Assembly (NCBI GenBank): GCA_917880885.1
Contig: OU862909.1
Coordinates: 36,144,405-36,208,404 of the forward strand
Direction: 5' to 3'
Origin: Limnephilus marmoratus
Lineage: Eukaryota; Arthropoda; Insecta; Trichoptera; Limnephilidae
DNA length: 64,000 nucleotides
Shown here: positions 10,603 through 21,742 of the stretch, piece after piece
Numbering within the stretch: the first letter of the stretch is position 1
Layout: each line of letters starts with the position of its first letter
Position numbers and translations under genes: made by a program
Notes under the pieces: generated by a model
The model's input: the letters and a program-made list of their open reading frames with translations, nothing else
Told to the model about the DNA's origin: nothing
The model's database searches: none

Positions 10603-11560
10603 CCATGGAGCCCCCATACCTGAGCTGGTCACTTAGGGTTACACCAAGCATATCAATGGAGGGCCTGTTCGGAAGATTGCTTCCATTGAAAGAGACTAGA
10701 TTTTCATTTCGATCCCTTTTAGACATAATCAGACAAGATTGGGTCTTTGAAACATTAAATTCAACGAGATTATTTTTACCCCAAGAGAAAACACTCTCGA
10801 GGTAACCGTCCATTCTTTGCTTCAAAGCCCTACGAGCTGTTGGAGTTTGTGAGCCCTTTGGGGGCTTGTCAAACAAAAAGCTATCATGAACTGTACTGTC
10901 ATCCGCGTAACAGTGAATTGGTGCACATGACAAAAGGTCGTTGATGTGCAACAAAAACAATGTCGGAGACAGAACCGATCCCTGCGGGACGCCAGCATTT
11001 ATCGAGTGTGAGGAAGAGGTGAAACCATCGACTACCGTCTGAATCGACCTCTCCCTTAAGAAGTCGGCAATCCACGTACACAAGGATGCGGGAAGTCCGT
11101 AAGAATGCAGTTTGTTGACAAGTCCTCGGTGCCAAACCCGGTCAAAGGCCTTGGAGATGTCCAGTGCAACCGTTTGGGTCTCACCGAAACGTTCCAGGCA
11201 TTGCCCCCAAACATGCGTCACATACGCGAGAAGATCGGTTCCGCCGGAATCCGTATTGACGATCGTTAATAATTTTGTTCTTCTCGAGGTATGTGAGCAG
11301 TTTGTCGTTGATCACACGTTCCATCACCTTAGACAAAACTGATGTGATCGCTATGGGGCGGTAGTTGGCCGGGTTGGAGCGGTCACCCTTCTTTGGAATA
11401 GGATGGATAACCGCTTTTTTTCCAACCAGAGGGCACAGAGCCAGTCTTCAGGGACATTTTAAAAAGCTTCGTCAAAATTGGAGCTATTTCTGCAGCGCAC
11501 CTCTGCAGTACCAGGGCAGGTATTCCGTCAGGCCCACTAGCTTTATTAACATCAAGCCCT
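10603..11560 (-). pseudogene. LINE-B reverse transcriptase domain
   Basis: Read in order: the finger region in broken frames (11560-11230), ALDISKAFDRVWH, FLRERSIQTVVDGF, AGVPQGSVLSPTLFLLHIND, then the catalytic box HCYADDSTVHDSF near 10905-10945 and NVSKTQSC. The catalytic aspartates are intact but the frame is broken upstream (stop near 11552) and downstream (near 10600). Confidence 0.9.
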
Positions 11561-12214
11561 CGTAAAACTTGGGAGTACTTCCCGATGCCGGATCCTCAGC
11601 TTTTTCATACGAAAACTGCAGTGAGGAACCGATGTCGGGATAGCACCTTGGTCATCGAGGGTTGAGTTATCCGCAAACATTTTACCTAATAAATTAGCCT
11701 TTTCGGTGGCGGTGTTTGCTAGTGAGCCGTCAGGTCTGGTAAGAGGTGGCAGACTGGATTTGCAGAAATTGCGACCTATTGAGCTCGCAAGCGACCAGAA
11801 TTGTCTGCTGCCATGCAGGCATGCAACCAGCTTTCTGCTGATCTGCTGGTCGTGCTCGAATTTTGACCTATTTATGATTCTCTTGGTTTCCTTTGCCATT
11901 TTGTTGTAAGCTGTTCTGTCTTCGGATGTTCTAGATGTGTTGTAGGCTCGGTAAGCCGCGTTTTTTCGTCGCACTGCTTCAGCGCATTGTCGACTGAACC
12001 ACGGCTTTGAGCCTACACCAGTTTCCTTAACAGTAGATTTGATGAAGCCATCCATCGCGGATGTGATGACTTCACCAATTTCTTGGGCACATCTTGAGGG
12101 ATCCGAAGTCCGAAAACAGACAGCTGACCACGGGAAAGCATTAAAATGTGCCCGCAGACCGAACCAATCTGCTGACCTATAGTGCCACACTTTTCTCTTC
12201 AGCCTCTCGTTTGG

Positions 12215-12975
12215 TGGTCTGAAGTTTACAAGGATTGATGTCGTCACCAGGCAGTGGTCGGACGATCCTAAAGGCGCTGTAACTTCAATCTTGTAACCGT
12301 GTGGCACAGTAGTTAAAAATAGGTCTAACAGATTGGAACGGTGAATCTGGACATCAGGAACCCTTGTAGGCTCCTGAACCATTTGCTCCAATCCGTAGCA
12401 AAGGGCAAAGGATTCCGCTTGGCGTCCAGCCGAGTTTGTTGATCCTGAGAACTTCAACCAAGGTTCGTTATGAACATTGAAGTCCCCCAGGACCACAAAT
12501 TCTGCCGTAGGGTAGCGGGGCAAGAGGTCATCAATAGTATCGCTTAAATGTTTGAAGAGCTCGGACGTGTCTGATTCGCTAAGGTTCGGTGAGCGGTACA
12601 CGCGTAGAATCTTACCGTACTGGCAAGATTGACGCGTACCCACATTACGTCGAATCTGGAGTTTTCCAGATTCGACAGTCGCACACAGTTGACGTCAGCT
12701 CGACTATAGAGACAGACACCTCCTTTAGGTCTGAACTTGCCTGCGAGGGTGAAGCCCGGGCAGTCCAGAAAGGAGGCGTCTACAGGCTCGGCTATCTGTG
12801 TTTCAGACAGGAAAAGAAGGTTCGGACGTTCAGAAAAAAGGTGGTGATGGACGGTGTTTAAATTGGTGTGCAGGCCGCGAATGTTGGTGTAATTTACCAA
12901 CAGTTTTGGCCTGCACCGGGGACTCCTGCTTCCCGCCGTTGTAAAGATGTTGCTTATATTTCTTGTTAAGTTCAT
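12215..12975 (-). pseudogene. LINE-B endonuclease domain
   Basis: From ATG 12975 the frame gives NYTNIRGL, LLFLSET (family LxLxET) and KGGVCLY, then a frame change near 12600 continues into VYRSPN, VVLGDFNVHN and SSDHCLV, the asparagine, aspartate and histidine motifs of apurinic-type endonucleases. The enzyme nicks target DNA for target-primed reverse transcription. The frameshift makes this copy non-functional. Confidence 0.85.
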
Positions 12976-13088
12976 GATTTGAGTTGAGTTTTGTTTTTAT
13001 GAGGAGAAAGGAAGGTCTGGGAAGGAAAAGGTATGAGGGGTGGGTAGGATGCTGGGGATCAGTTTCCAGGAGTGAGGGACGTATGAAT

Positions 13089-13802
13089 ATTTAAAATAAA
13101 CAATAACTGGTTTGACTCCCCTGAATTGGTCTCATTAATAAATTATCATGTACCTTGTAGACCGACTCAACTCAAAACACCTATCCATTGTGACAATACT
13201 ATGACGAACGCAGAACAAAACTCAAACATAAAAGGCAATGAATATGCTAATATCGAACACGCCGCCGGTAATCTGGCCTCATACAAAAGATGCGTTAAAC
13301 TAAATTTGTTTGCTAGTACCACGTAAATATAATACATCGTGAAAACATAATATGCCTACCAGTACTTCCCTCTAAAACTATTAATGCACTAGAAATCATA
13401 GGTACCTACTTGTAAAATTTTTCATATCGGTTAACATAATCCAGGATTTCTTACTTTTTATATTTTATATTTAAATCTTTGTAGGTACCTTTTAGGGATA
13501 GGTATCTTATATTTTTACATTTTACTTTTTATTGTTTTATTTCTCTCTTTAAATTTTTATTTTTACTTTTACCTAATAATTTATAGTTTGTACTTCAATA
13601 TTTTATACTTTACACTTTATAATTTACTTTTATACATTATAGCTTTTATTCACTACTTATTACCTTACTTTTTACCTTTTTTCTTAAATTTTACTAACAT
13701 TTATACTGTTATTCTTCATGTTGTTGTACTATTATTTATAAGTATGTCAATTATGTTAATGGCAAGTGTTGTGCTGTATATGTGTAAATAAATAAACTGT
13801 GG
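13089..13802. other. AT-rich stretch without recognised features
   Basis: Poly-T and TTTTAC-rich sequence with several short pyrimidine runs on the plus strand. No gene, repeat end or structural element recognised. Confidence 0.5.
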
Positions 13803-13985
13803 ACACATGTTTGGTGTGATATCCAACTGTGAAGAGATTGATGACGATAGTTCTTTGGAGCATCTTCCATTAAAATTTTGGTATAGCAAGGAAAGCATTC
13901 CCACCCGACACCTGTGCTCCAAAAATTGCAATCCGTTTGTAAAGACGGGAGAATCTAGAAAAATGATTAGGTACCTACGGGATAA
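13803..13985 (-). mobile_element. LINE-B C-terminal fragment
   Basis: The minus-strand frame contains FTNGLQFLEHRCRVGMLSLL and FNGRCSKELSS, matching the LINE-B C-terminal domain with several changes. Both ends are cut. Confidence 0.7.
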
Positions 13986-14060
13986 GTTTTTGTACACTTT
14001 CTAATAATAGCTGTAGTACATACAAAGGGGCAAAACTCTACTATCAGGGAACTTTACTAA

Positions 14061-14482
14061 AGCCTCGATAACACACGGCAAGTTTACAAGCTACTATCTG
14101 GGAAATTTACTATCTGTTAGTAAACTCGCCCAGTGTCATCGTGTTACTTGCTAACTAATAGCGACTAGCAGATTGTTGACAATCTACGAAAAAAAGTTGA
14201 GAGGTCGTCAACTTTACTCGCCTACGCTTGCTCCGCTTGCTCGTGATTGGTTTATTTATGTTTTCAATATGGCTTCCGATAAACAGCTGATTTCGACTGT
14301 CAAACATCTGAAGAATTAGTTCACGCAGGCGTCGTTATTCTTGTTACTGGCGCTAGCAGCGGCCTCAGATTCCTACGCTTCTGAGCGAGTGGACAGTTTT
14401 GTGTGTCATCATGACAATCTCACTCGCCGATTTACCCGCTTTTAAATAGTAGCTTGTAAACTCGCCGTGGGTCATCGAGCCT
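14061..14482. mobile_element. MITE with TAA target duplication
   Basis: Long inverted ends (AGCCTCGATAACACACGG on the left; right end reads AGGCTCGATGACCCACGG inward, continuing GAGTTTACAAGCTACTA) are flanked by TAA at 14058-14060 and 14483-14485. A 3-bp TWA duplication suits PIF/Harbinger. No coding. The 14486-14851 gap holds nothing recognised. Confidence 0.7.
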
Positions 14483-14851
14483 TAAATTGAGCAAAGCCCA
14501 TCAAAAAGTCGCCTGCAGGGATCACAGCAAAAAACGCGCAGCAGTGGGTTTTTAACCGCTAGTATAACATTATTAGCTATTAAGCAGAATTGTTTTCGGC
14601 AGCAGTACATTTAGTTGTGCGAGAATTGCACCTCAAAAGACAAGTATACAAACCCTAAAACTAAAGAGTTCATCAGAATGTATTAAAAAAAAGCTTTGGG
14701 TTTATGTCAAGAGTCAGAACGAAGAGAATGTATTAATTGTGAATGAAGCAAGGAATTAATGCCAAAACAGAGCTGTGTGGCAGTCCATCCTCTCTGCCCC
14801 ACTGTGGATAAATATTATTGTGGTGGTTGGTTGGGTTTGTGGCATTTACAA

Positions 14852-15199
14852 TCTCTACATGTTATAAATTAAAGTCCTCCGTCGCATCTGTCAGTCTGTC
14901 TGGAAAACTACGGATTTTCATGCGGTTTTCACTGATAGATAGAGTGATTCATGAGGAAGGTATAAAATTTTTCAAGATTTTGTGTAAATTGGTGGAAATA
15001 TATAATATATAAAGGAGAATTTCAGTATGTGGTGAACGAGCGAGCTGGCAAGCGGACGGTGTGGATTTGATTGGCATGCAAATTAACAGATGGCAGTGGT
15101 TATAAAGTAACAAACAGTTGGGTAACAATCCAGTAGATGGCGTTGTGTTTCGTTAGCCACAGCAACGCCGCGGCTAACGAAAGTTACCGGGTCAGCTAG
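14852..15199 (+). mobile_element. Short Helitron-like element
   Basis: The right end reads AGTTACCGGGTCAGCTAG before T, preceded by a GTTAGC ... GCTAAC hairpin, a good Helitron terminus. A TC after A at 14852 is a possible start, but the 5' end is weak. It lies just downstream of mRpL10. Confidence 0.5.
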
Positions 15200-15344
15200 T
15201 ACCATTTATAATATTTACAGAAAAAGAAATGTATTAATTTAACTATTTATTAATGCTCCTCCAATACCTAATTTGGTCACACAACATTACAGTTAACTTA
15301 AAAAATAATTAACTATTTGCAAATGGTATAAAACCAAATGCTGA

Positions 15345-15673
15345 TTACTTTTCTGTTTCTTTCTCTCCGGTTTCAACTACGTTCTCTCCAGTGTCAACTA
15401 CTTTCTCTCCAGTTTCAACTCCTTTCTCTTCAGTTTCAATTATCTTCTCCCTGCCTTCAATTTCATTAACTCCGCTCTCTTTTTGCTGCATCTCCACATA
15501 CCGATCTAAACTATTGACGAGGGCAGATTGCTGTTGTGACAATTGTTGAACGAGATGGGAGCCACTCTTTTCTAGAGTTTGACATAACATGGCCCTGGAT
15601 ACTTCTAGCGAAGGTAAACTCGCATAAGCAACGAACTCGTTTCTTGATAGAAATTTTCCATCAACAATTCCAG
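15345..15673 (-). CDS. mRpL10: mRpL10 (uL10m), coding exon 3 with stop
   Basis: The last exon follows a clean acceptor (TTTTTTCAG read on the minus strand). It completes a split codon and continues AGIVDGKFLSRNEF, joining perfectly to exon 2 (QFILL + AGIVDG, the family's conserved LLAG strand). It then gives a helical region and a hydrophilic tail in which ETGEK/DTGEN-like pentamers repeat, ending at stop 15345-15347. The tail is longer than usual for the family. A minus-strand AATAAA lies at 15244-15249, a plausible poly(A) signal. The whole coding sequence (19 + 498 + 329 nt) is 281 residues. Confidence 0.85.
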
Positions 15674-15836
15674 CTGAAAAAATAAATTTTAAATATGAAA
15701 ACCTATTAAACAGATTAAGGACGGGTTGTTTCACAGAATTTGAACAATTCATCAATGTCAAAGTATTTTTCAAGGTCTGTTATTATATCATTATTAACCA
15801 GTTGTTTCACATAAATGAAATGATAACATAACTTTA

Positions 15837-16220
15837 AAGGCCTCGTCAAACAGAAGGCGTTATTAACACGCGGAAAGGCGTTAATAACGCCGGACAAACC
15901 CCGCATTATAATGCTGCGTTGTGTTGTACTGAACATGTCTAAACCAGTCAATCAGAGCGAGCGCGTTAGCATTACACGACACTCTACCGCGGCGTTAAAT
16001 TTTTTTTTATTTGAATGTGTCCGAAAACATCCTTGTTTGTATGAAATGAGGAACAGTGCATACAAAAATGTTTCTATATAGGCAAGATTGTGGGAGGACA
16101 TTGAAATTGCCTAATGCTCTGCCTGACGCCGAAGACGTTCAAATAAAAAGTATGCGACGTTACGCACTTGACGCTAACGCCTTACCACGTGTTAATAACG
16201 CCTTCTGTTTGACAGGGCCT
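15837..16220. mobile_element. MITE with TTA target duplication in mRpL10 intron 2
   Basis: Inverted ends share GTCAAACAGAAGGCGTTA and are flanked by TTA at 15834-15836 and 16221-16223. The inner arms repeat GGCGTTAATAACGCC-like words. A 3-bp TTA duplication and GGCC-rich tips suit PIF/Harbinger. Confidence 0.7.
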
Positions 16221-16257
16221 TTATAGAACGATTACAGAAACATATTTTTTTATTTAC

Positions 16258-16690
16258 AGTGGCTCCACACATGAGGCTCTGAGGAATATAATTCCCCTCA
16301 GGGCCTGTGTCATCTTTGGGGATGCTGTGTGGAGGGTTTTTAGAGGAAAGAAAGGAGAGGAAGTTCTGGGAAGGAAAAGGATATTAGGGGTGGGTAGGAA
16401 TCTGGAGATCACGGACGTATGAATCCATCCCTCCCACTGCGGTGCTTTGTCCGATGTTCCAAAAGAGTATGGGTGGAAAAGTCAAAGTTCAACCATTCTC
16501 TCCCAATCCGACCTGCCATGCAGCTGGTGGGCATGCATGGTGCATGCATCCACCGCCAAGACCCGGAAAAACCTCACCCCATGAACTCAGGCACTCCTGC
16601 TAAGTCACCAAACATAGCGAATCACTTGGAGTGACCTTTGGCAGAGGTGTTGGTTATCCAATAAATGGTTCCCGGGGCGGCGGGACTAAT
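16258..16690 (-). mobile_element. LDE in mRpL10 intron 2
   Basis: It contains, on the minus strand, the 5' UTR from CCCGGGAACCATTTATTGG through CCTTTTCCTTCCCAGAACTT, the fused junction to CCCTCCACACAGCATCCCC, and the 3' hairpin GCCCTGAGGGGAATTATATT. It has the same orientation as the host gene. An internal CATGCATGGTGCATGCAT-like expansion is private to this copy. Confidence 0.8.
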
Positions 16691-16758
16691 ACTAGCCTCC
16701 CACAGTGTGAACAAAACTAATCAAGAAGAAATAACATACTAAAAAAATATATAAATAC

Positions 16759-17256
16759 CCAGTAGTATAAATTGTGGAAGTTTTCTCATAGTTTTAAGAA
16801 ACTCTTTTACTTGAACAGCTTCCGAAAACACAATCTGCGTTTGTGATTCAAATAATTTCAAAATCGCTTCATAATTCGTTCCTTCTAGCCCCATTTTCAA
16901 AATCTTTTTGCCGTAAGTCCTCAAATGCATGTTTTGTAGCTTGAGTTCCCCATAAACGGGGTGTTTATCCTCTGTTGAGACAGGATTTGTGTGAAAGAAC
17001 GCAATCATATGAGAATGGTTGAACCAATTACTGCATTCCTTAGCAAGAATATGTTCAAAAGGATTGTCGACTGCTTCCCACTCTCTTGTGCTAAGATTTG
17101 AGCATCTTTCAATATTTGCTTTCTTTTTCAAATATGTTGGTTTGCATACATCTATTACAAGTTGTCTTGTGAAAAAAGGTTTCCGAGGCTTTTGAATGTT
17201 AATTCTTCCTTTGAATCTCTTAAACTCATAGATCGGCGGCTTTACCTGAAGAAGCA
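16759..17256 (-). CDS. mRpL10: mRpL10 (uL10m), coding exon 2
   Basis: This exon encodes most of mitochondrial large-subunit protein uL10m, which anchors the L7/L12 stalk of the mitochondrial ribosome. The recognisable run is INIQKPRKPFFTRQLV near the N terminus, followed by NWFNHSHMIAFFHTNP, the YGKKILKMG helix, TNYEA and LFESQTQIVFSE, and LPQFILL at the end, in the order known for insect uL10m. The acceptor before 17256 is TTTTCTCTTTTCAG; the donor after 16759 is GTATTT. No substitution or frame break is visible, so it should be a working gene. I recognise it from family sequence patterns, not from a search. Confidence 0.87.
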
Positions 17257-17351
17257 CTGAAAAGAGAAAAACGTATTAATTTAATAAATCTCAAAAGACG
17301 TTCATGTTCAGGTTCACTACAGGTAGGGTGTTGGGTGAGTTTGTGACAAAC

Positions 17352-17370
17352 CTTTATGTAAAAAAGACAT
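17352..17370 (-). CDS. mRpL10: mRpL10, 19-nt coding exon 1
   Basis: Too short to appear as an ORF. Minus-strand ATG at 17370-17368 encodes MSFLHK plus one base; the donor GTTTGT follows. Joined across a 95-bp intron to exon 2 it gives MSFLHKVLLQVKPP, a basic, hydrophobic, acid-free start suited to mitochondrial import. The frame agrees (19 + 498 = 517, phase 1 into exon 3). Alternative start codons in an unseen upstream exon cannot be excluded. Confidence 0.65.
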
Positions 17371-17570
17371 CTCGAGATTTCAGAATATCGATATCCTTAT
17401 TTATAACCTACAGATACAAACTTGAGTAATAATTGCTAGATTGACGTATAATATAGGTGTTGCCAGTATGTGTCCATGTATTTGCGTGTATTTCTTTTCT
17501 CTGGTGACCGGACAACTAAGTGGCAACTTTCTAGTCGTCTGAGTTTTCATAATAGTATAAAAATACCTCC

Positions 17571-17645
17571 CACACGCACAATTCGGAGCGACCGAGTCCC
17601 GCGCCACTTCAGGCCGCCGCACAGTGGTTTTACTAGTATGGGAGC
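17571..17645. repeat. Single arm of the GCCTCCCACACG palindromic element
   Basis: CCTCCCACACGCACAATTCG onward through GCGCCACTTCAGGCCGCCG matches the left arm of the element at 19371-19985; the other arm is absent. It sits about 200 bp upstream of mRpL10. 17646-18335 holds only AT-rich sequence with T runs. Confidence 0.7.
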
Positions 17646-18335
17646 GTCGGAAACAATTCTAAATTTTAAATTGCAGGGATCACTAAATTTGGTTTCTATA
17701 TCTTGACACCACATACCAGCGCATCTCTCCCCATACCACAAAATTCAGCAAAACGTTTCGTCACTGCGAAACACGTCAGCAAAGATTGACTCCCCGAGCA
17801 GTCAGGACGTTTGTGTGTAAATGCAACATTTATTATATAACATTTAGGGACTGATAACTTTCTACACCGCTTGCTGGCAATTTTTTTTTTAACATGGATT
17901 AAATACCTTCAGGTGTGTACTAAAGATGTTAAGTTTTTTTTTCATTTCCTAATGCTACAAATTTGGGATTTTTTTTTTTTAAAACATCTCGTGAATTAAA
18001 AAAAAATTACGAATATTTCTGGAATACTTAAATGTTAGATATTCAGTAAATGTGCTGATGTACTTTTGTAGCTGAACTATTTACGTATCATATTTTTTAA
18101 AAAAATCTTGCGAATTTTTGCGTTTCTACGGCCCAGTAATTTTTACGTAATTTACTTACTGTAAAATTTGAGTGCTTCATAAATATTATTTTTGTCACAG
18201 GTTCAGTTTCAAAGGATTTGTGCTTAAGATAAAAGGAGTTATTTGACATAATGATGAACTCGAAGTGTCAAAAGATGGAAAAAGATTTTAATATTTGAAA
18301 AAAAATATATATAAACCTCACCAATTTTTTTTTTA

Positions 18336-18515
18336 CGTTAAGTCCACACAGGAGGCCCTGAGGAAATAATTTCCCTCAGGGCTTTTGTCATCTGGGATGC
18401 TGTGTGGAGGGTCTTTTTGAGGAGAGGAAGGAATGAACATTGGTCTTGAAGAGACCCATGTTGTAGGAAAGAGGAAACACAGAGGCCGGCAAATCATTCC
18501 ACAGCCGATTGCCTT
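18336..18515 (-). mobile_element. LINE-B 3' end fragment
   Basis: Minus-strand sequence includes the last ORF codons and the 3' UTR palindrome AGGCCCTGAGG ... CCTCAGGG. The 3' tip sits at about 18340 next to an A/T tract. The 5' cut is near 18515. 18516-19149 holds nothing recognised. Confidence 0.75.
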
Positions 18516-19149
18516 AAAGAGAGGTTGGATAAATTCTGTAAAAAGATCGCGGGCTTCAAATTTCGCATTAATACAAGATGAACTCTTGCTCGTCGAGATG
18601 ATGCTAGATTTGTGATGGAAAATAAAAAAAAATACTTGAGACTCCGGTTGGTTTTATATTGTACGCGATTTATCCTGAAAACGGCACGTGTGGTGATCGT
18701 AAACATAATTTGGATGTAGTTCAGACCAATCCAAACGCTTGAAAACCGAAGATCTTCGGAAAAGTGCACCTCTTACTCATTTGGTGTTTGAGAAAGAGGT
18801 ATACTTTTCGGTCAATCGGTAGCATCAAAATTATTAGAAGACATTATTCTAGGCCAAGATCGCCCGAGTGATAGCTAAATAAATAATTTTAAAAATTTAT
18901 AAGTCCATGAGTTGTCTACGCTCAAAAAATATCAATTCGCATCAAGCTCGCCGCCAGCACGTAGATTATTGCGTAACGCTTGAAGCAAGCCACAAGCTTC
19001 CTCTGTAGACTGTCAAAACGCTTGGCTCAAACAAACACTACGTGCAGTGTTGCCAACTTAACAAAAAAACTACGTGCTTGAAAGAAACTGCTCTTGATAG
19101 TTTCGGAATCTCTTTACGGATGAAAATCAAAATTATATTAAAAAAATAA

Positions 19150-19370
19150 TATAAGTGTGCAGTTCACGCGCAGTAGAGGTGAAATCTCAGAAAACTAAAG
19201 TAGACAAGAGTGGGGAGGCTACAAAGTACCAAACAAAGAGGAGACCGATTATTCTAAATCGTATAGATGTATGTGTTTGTCTCTTTTTAGTGTCGCTTTT
19301 TGTTTCATCGAGTTACAAATCAAATCACAACCGTGCTAAAGAAATTTTCACTTCAAAAATCTGATACAAT
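19150..19370 (+). repeat. Interspersed repeat R3, copy 1
   Basis: It shares CAGAAAACTAAAGTAGACA, AAAGAGGAGACCGATTAT and TGTTTGTCTCTTTTT in order with copies at 31860-32100 (minus) and 47823-48110 (plus). No coding or clear termini; class unknown. Confidence 0.65.
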
Positions 19371-19985
19371 AGTGCCTCCCACACGCACACTTCGGAGCGA
19401 CCGAGTCCCGCGCCACTTCAGGCCGCCGCGCAGTAAAGACCGGTAGGTTTACAGCACAGTTCATTGTGAGACTTTTCTGCGCGGCGGCCTAAAGTCTTAG
19501 TGGCGCGGGACTCGGTCGACTCCAGATACTAATATCTACAGCCTGTATGTCGAACGAATATCTACAGCTCATATGTTGAACTAATATTTACGAACTTCAG
19601 AGTGTTGACTAATATCTACAGAGCGTAGGTTGAACTAATATCTACAGAGCATAGGTTGGACTAATCAGCTAAATGTGTCCAATAGTCCGATATTAGGGAT
19701 TTTTACATACATACTTACATAAATTAAGTTTTTTAAACTGCATACGCAATATTACGTTATTCCAATATGCTATACATACTTGCAAATCCAACCTCTGCCA
19801 GTGCTGTAGATATTCGTCAACACTTTGGTTCTCATAGATATTAATCAACAGTTTGAGCTGTAGATATTCGTCAACACTTTGATTCTCATAGATATTAGTT
19901 CGATTTTTTCAGTTTTTGGAATTCCTGTAGATATTAGTAGACGCCTCCACTCGGTCGCTCCGAAGTGTGCGTGTGGGAGGCGCTA
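19371..19985. mobile_element. Palindromic TIR element interrupted by a MITE
   Basis: The left arm (GCCTCCCACACGCACACTTC ... GCGCGG) and right arm are inverted copies over ~75 bp with TA outside both. The right arm is split at ACTCGGTC by the 431-bp MITE at 19518-19948. Without that insertion it is a ~180-bp near-perfect palindrome. A lone arm exists at 17571. Confidence 0.8.
19518..19948. mobile_element. ACTAATATCTACAG-array MITE, copy 1
   Basis: Flanked by ACTCGGTC at 19510-19517 and 19949-19956. It starts GACTCCAGATACTAATATC and ends GATATTAGTAGACGCCTCC. The left half has about five ~26-bp units built on ACTAATATCTACAG; the right half has the same word inverted, in two ~54-bp double units. 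Copies 2 and 3 are at 47331 and 58568. 19986-20888 has no recognised feature. Confidence 0.9.
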
Positions 19986-20897
19986 ATCTCCACGTGCGAG
20001 CGACCTTTATAAAACCATAGATCACCTCTCCTCTATCAATATCTTTGACCTTCTACTTCTAAATACATGAAACGTCAAAGTCGAAGTTTGAAATTTTACA
20101 TGCTTGTGCTCATCTGGATTCGTCTGTTTTATAGTTATATTAGTTATTCGTCTGTTTAGTAAGTATGTTTAAAAAATTGATAAATCATCCTTTTACGATA
20201 TTGTATACTATTGCCTAATTCTTCAAAGTAGTGCACTTTTTTTTCAACTATGTAAAGTTCAAAAAGTATACATTCATTCAGTGACACCTAGATTAAATTA
20301 TATAGGTTAGAAAGTGTTTTTTTATTTTTTTATTATAAATCTTGTTATACCTAGATTATAATATCTGAAGATCGAAATCATAAATATTTGACTGTCATTT
20401 GCCAACCATCCCACATTTGAACAGTGTATATTAGTTTTAGAAAATATGCAAAACATACTTTTTCTCCAGCGCTAGATTGTCTCGATAGTGATATGATAGA
20501 ATTTATCTTATTATTTATGCACTTAACCGTTTACTCGTTAATACGGAATACTTTTTATTCAAACAGTTAGATTTAGATTTATTATTACGAAAAGTGAGTA
20601 TTTATGTCGGGGGAGATCAAAAAACATGCAAAAAATATGCATTTTTCCATTTTAATTTTGTTAAAATTAATTCACTCTCGCGGTAACGCCATTGTTTATC
20701 CATCGTTTTTATTTTAACATTTCATAGACAATGCTGCCAATCGTAGAAAAAATATTTTTGCATTAAACAAAGTGAATGCATTATTAAGTTTTTACCTGTA
20801 ATTTATAACAGTAGAACATGGAAAGAAATGTATTAGAATAATTACACAAACCCGCTAGACAAACCCTGCTTGGCCAAACAAACCATTCAAAACCTGG

Positions 20898-21517
20898 GGT
20901 GAAATGCAGATCCTGCCAATGTCTGGGAATTTAATAAAAAGGCAGTTTCTAGAAGTGTGGAGAAGCTGAATAAAAAAAAAATTAATTCGCGCTCGGCAAA
21001 ATTGAGGGAGATACAGCCGTTTAAAGTATAAATAAAATTTCACTTCGTGAACCGATACTACGCCATTTTGTCACTGTTATGTTGATTCACCTTAATTACA
21101 TTAAAAGGCAACTATTTGCATTGGGGGAAGTGGAAAATATTTCATTCTAAATTTTGATTACGTAAAATTAAAATTAGCTTTCGTCTTGTGAGATTGTACG
21201 CCAGAATCACAAACCATGTTACACAAACCTAGCGTAGCCGCTAAACTACTTGAAAACTGGGATGTTTTTCTTGCCTTGACGCAAGTAGGCGTTATAAAGG
21301 GGCACTTTCTTTTCTTAGGTTAGTGACAAAATGGCGGGCGGACTGACAGTATCGGTTTGCGAAGTGAAATTTTATTTATACTTTGAACGGCTGTATCTCC
21401 CTCAATTTTGCCGAGCGCGCCTTAACTTTTTTTTTATTCAGCTTCTCCACACTTTTCTCATCTAGAAAGTGCCTTTTTATTAAATTTCCAGACATTGGCA
21501 GGATCTGCATTCCTCCC
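20898..21517. mobile_element. MULE-like MITE with ~200-bp inverted repeats
   Basis: AAAACCTGG flanks both sides (20889-20897 and 21518-21526). The two arms (to ~21085 and from ~21315) are inverted over about 190 bp, sharing ATGCAGATCCTGCCAATG at the tips and CTCCCTCAATTTTGCC further in. Long inverted repeats with a 9-bp duplication are the mark of Mutator-like elements. It ends ~220 bp before the first recognised AAMP exon. Confidence 0.85.
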
Positions 21518-21742
21518 AAAACCTGGGATTTTTTTTAAAATTATGATGAAATGCGAATTTATTTTAGAAAATTTATTTTATTAGTTTGGTACTTCCGACA
21601 AATGTCATATTTGATTGTCTATTACTTAAAAAAGGAACATTTCGTATTATCCGTGCATCAAACTTCGACAAAACGAACGTTCCGTATTATCCGTGAGGTG
21701 GACTAACTGCATATTTACCTTTATCTTTTGAATTTGCAGAAT

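Larger units (their letters stand above)
10051..13088 (-). mobile_element. LINE-B non-LTR retrotransposon, nearly complete but dead
   Basis: On the minus strand the order is: part of a 5' UTR (13088-12976), endonuclease, linker, reverse transcriptase, C-terminal domain, and the end of the ORF, where the palindromic element cuts it off. The endonuclease frame opens at 12975, but the protein runs in at least three frames because of indels. The motif set (SDHCLV, YADDS, the C-terminal ARLWNDLP block) suits the Jockey/CR1 group. Fragments of the same element occur at 13803, 18336, 25622 and 40248, and its ends are fused in the LDE elements. Confidence 0.85.
15674..16758 (-). other. mRpL10 intron 2
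   Basis: Phase-1 intron with donor GTATTT and acceptor TTTTTTCAG (minus strand). It has been enlarged by a MITE (15837-16220) and an LDE (16258-16690). Confidence 0.75.

Noticed and set aside
17401..17622. Alternative first exon of mRpL10 on the minus strand
   Set aside because: The open frame lies largely in the palindromic repeat arm at 17571-17645 and does not splice in frame better than the 19-nt exon.
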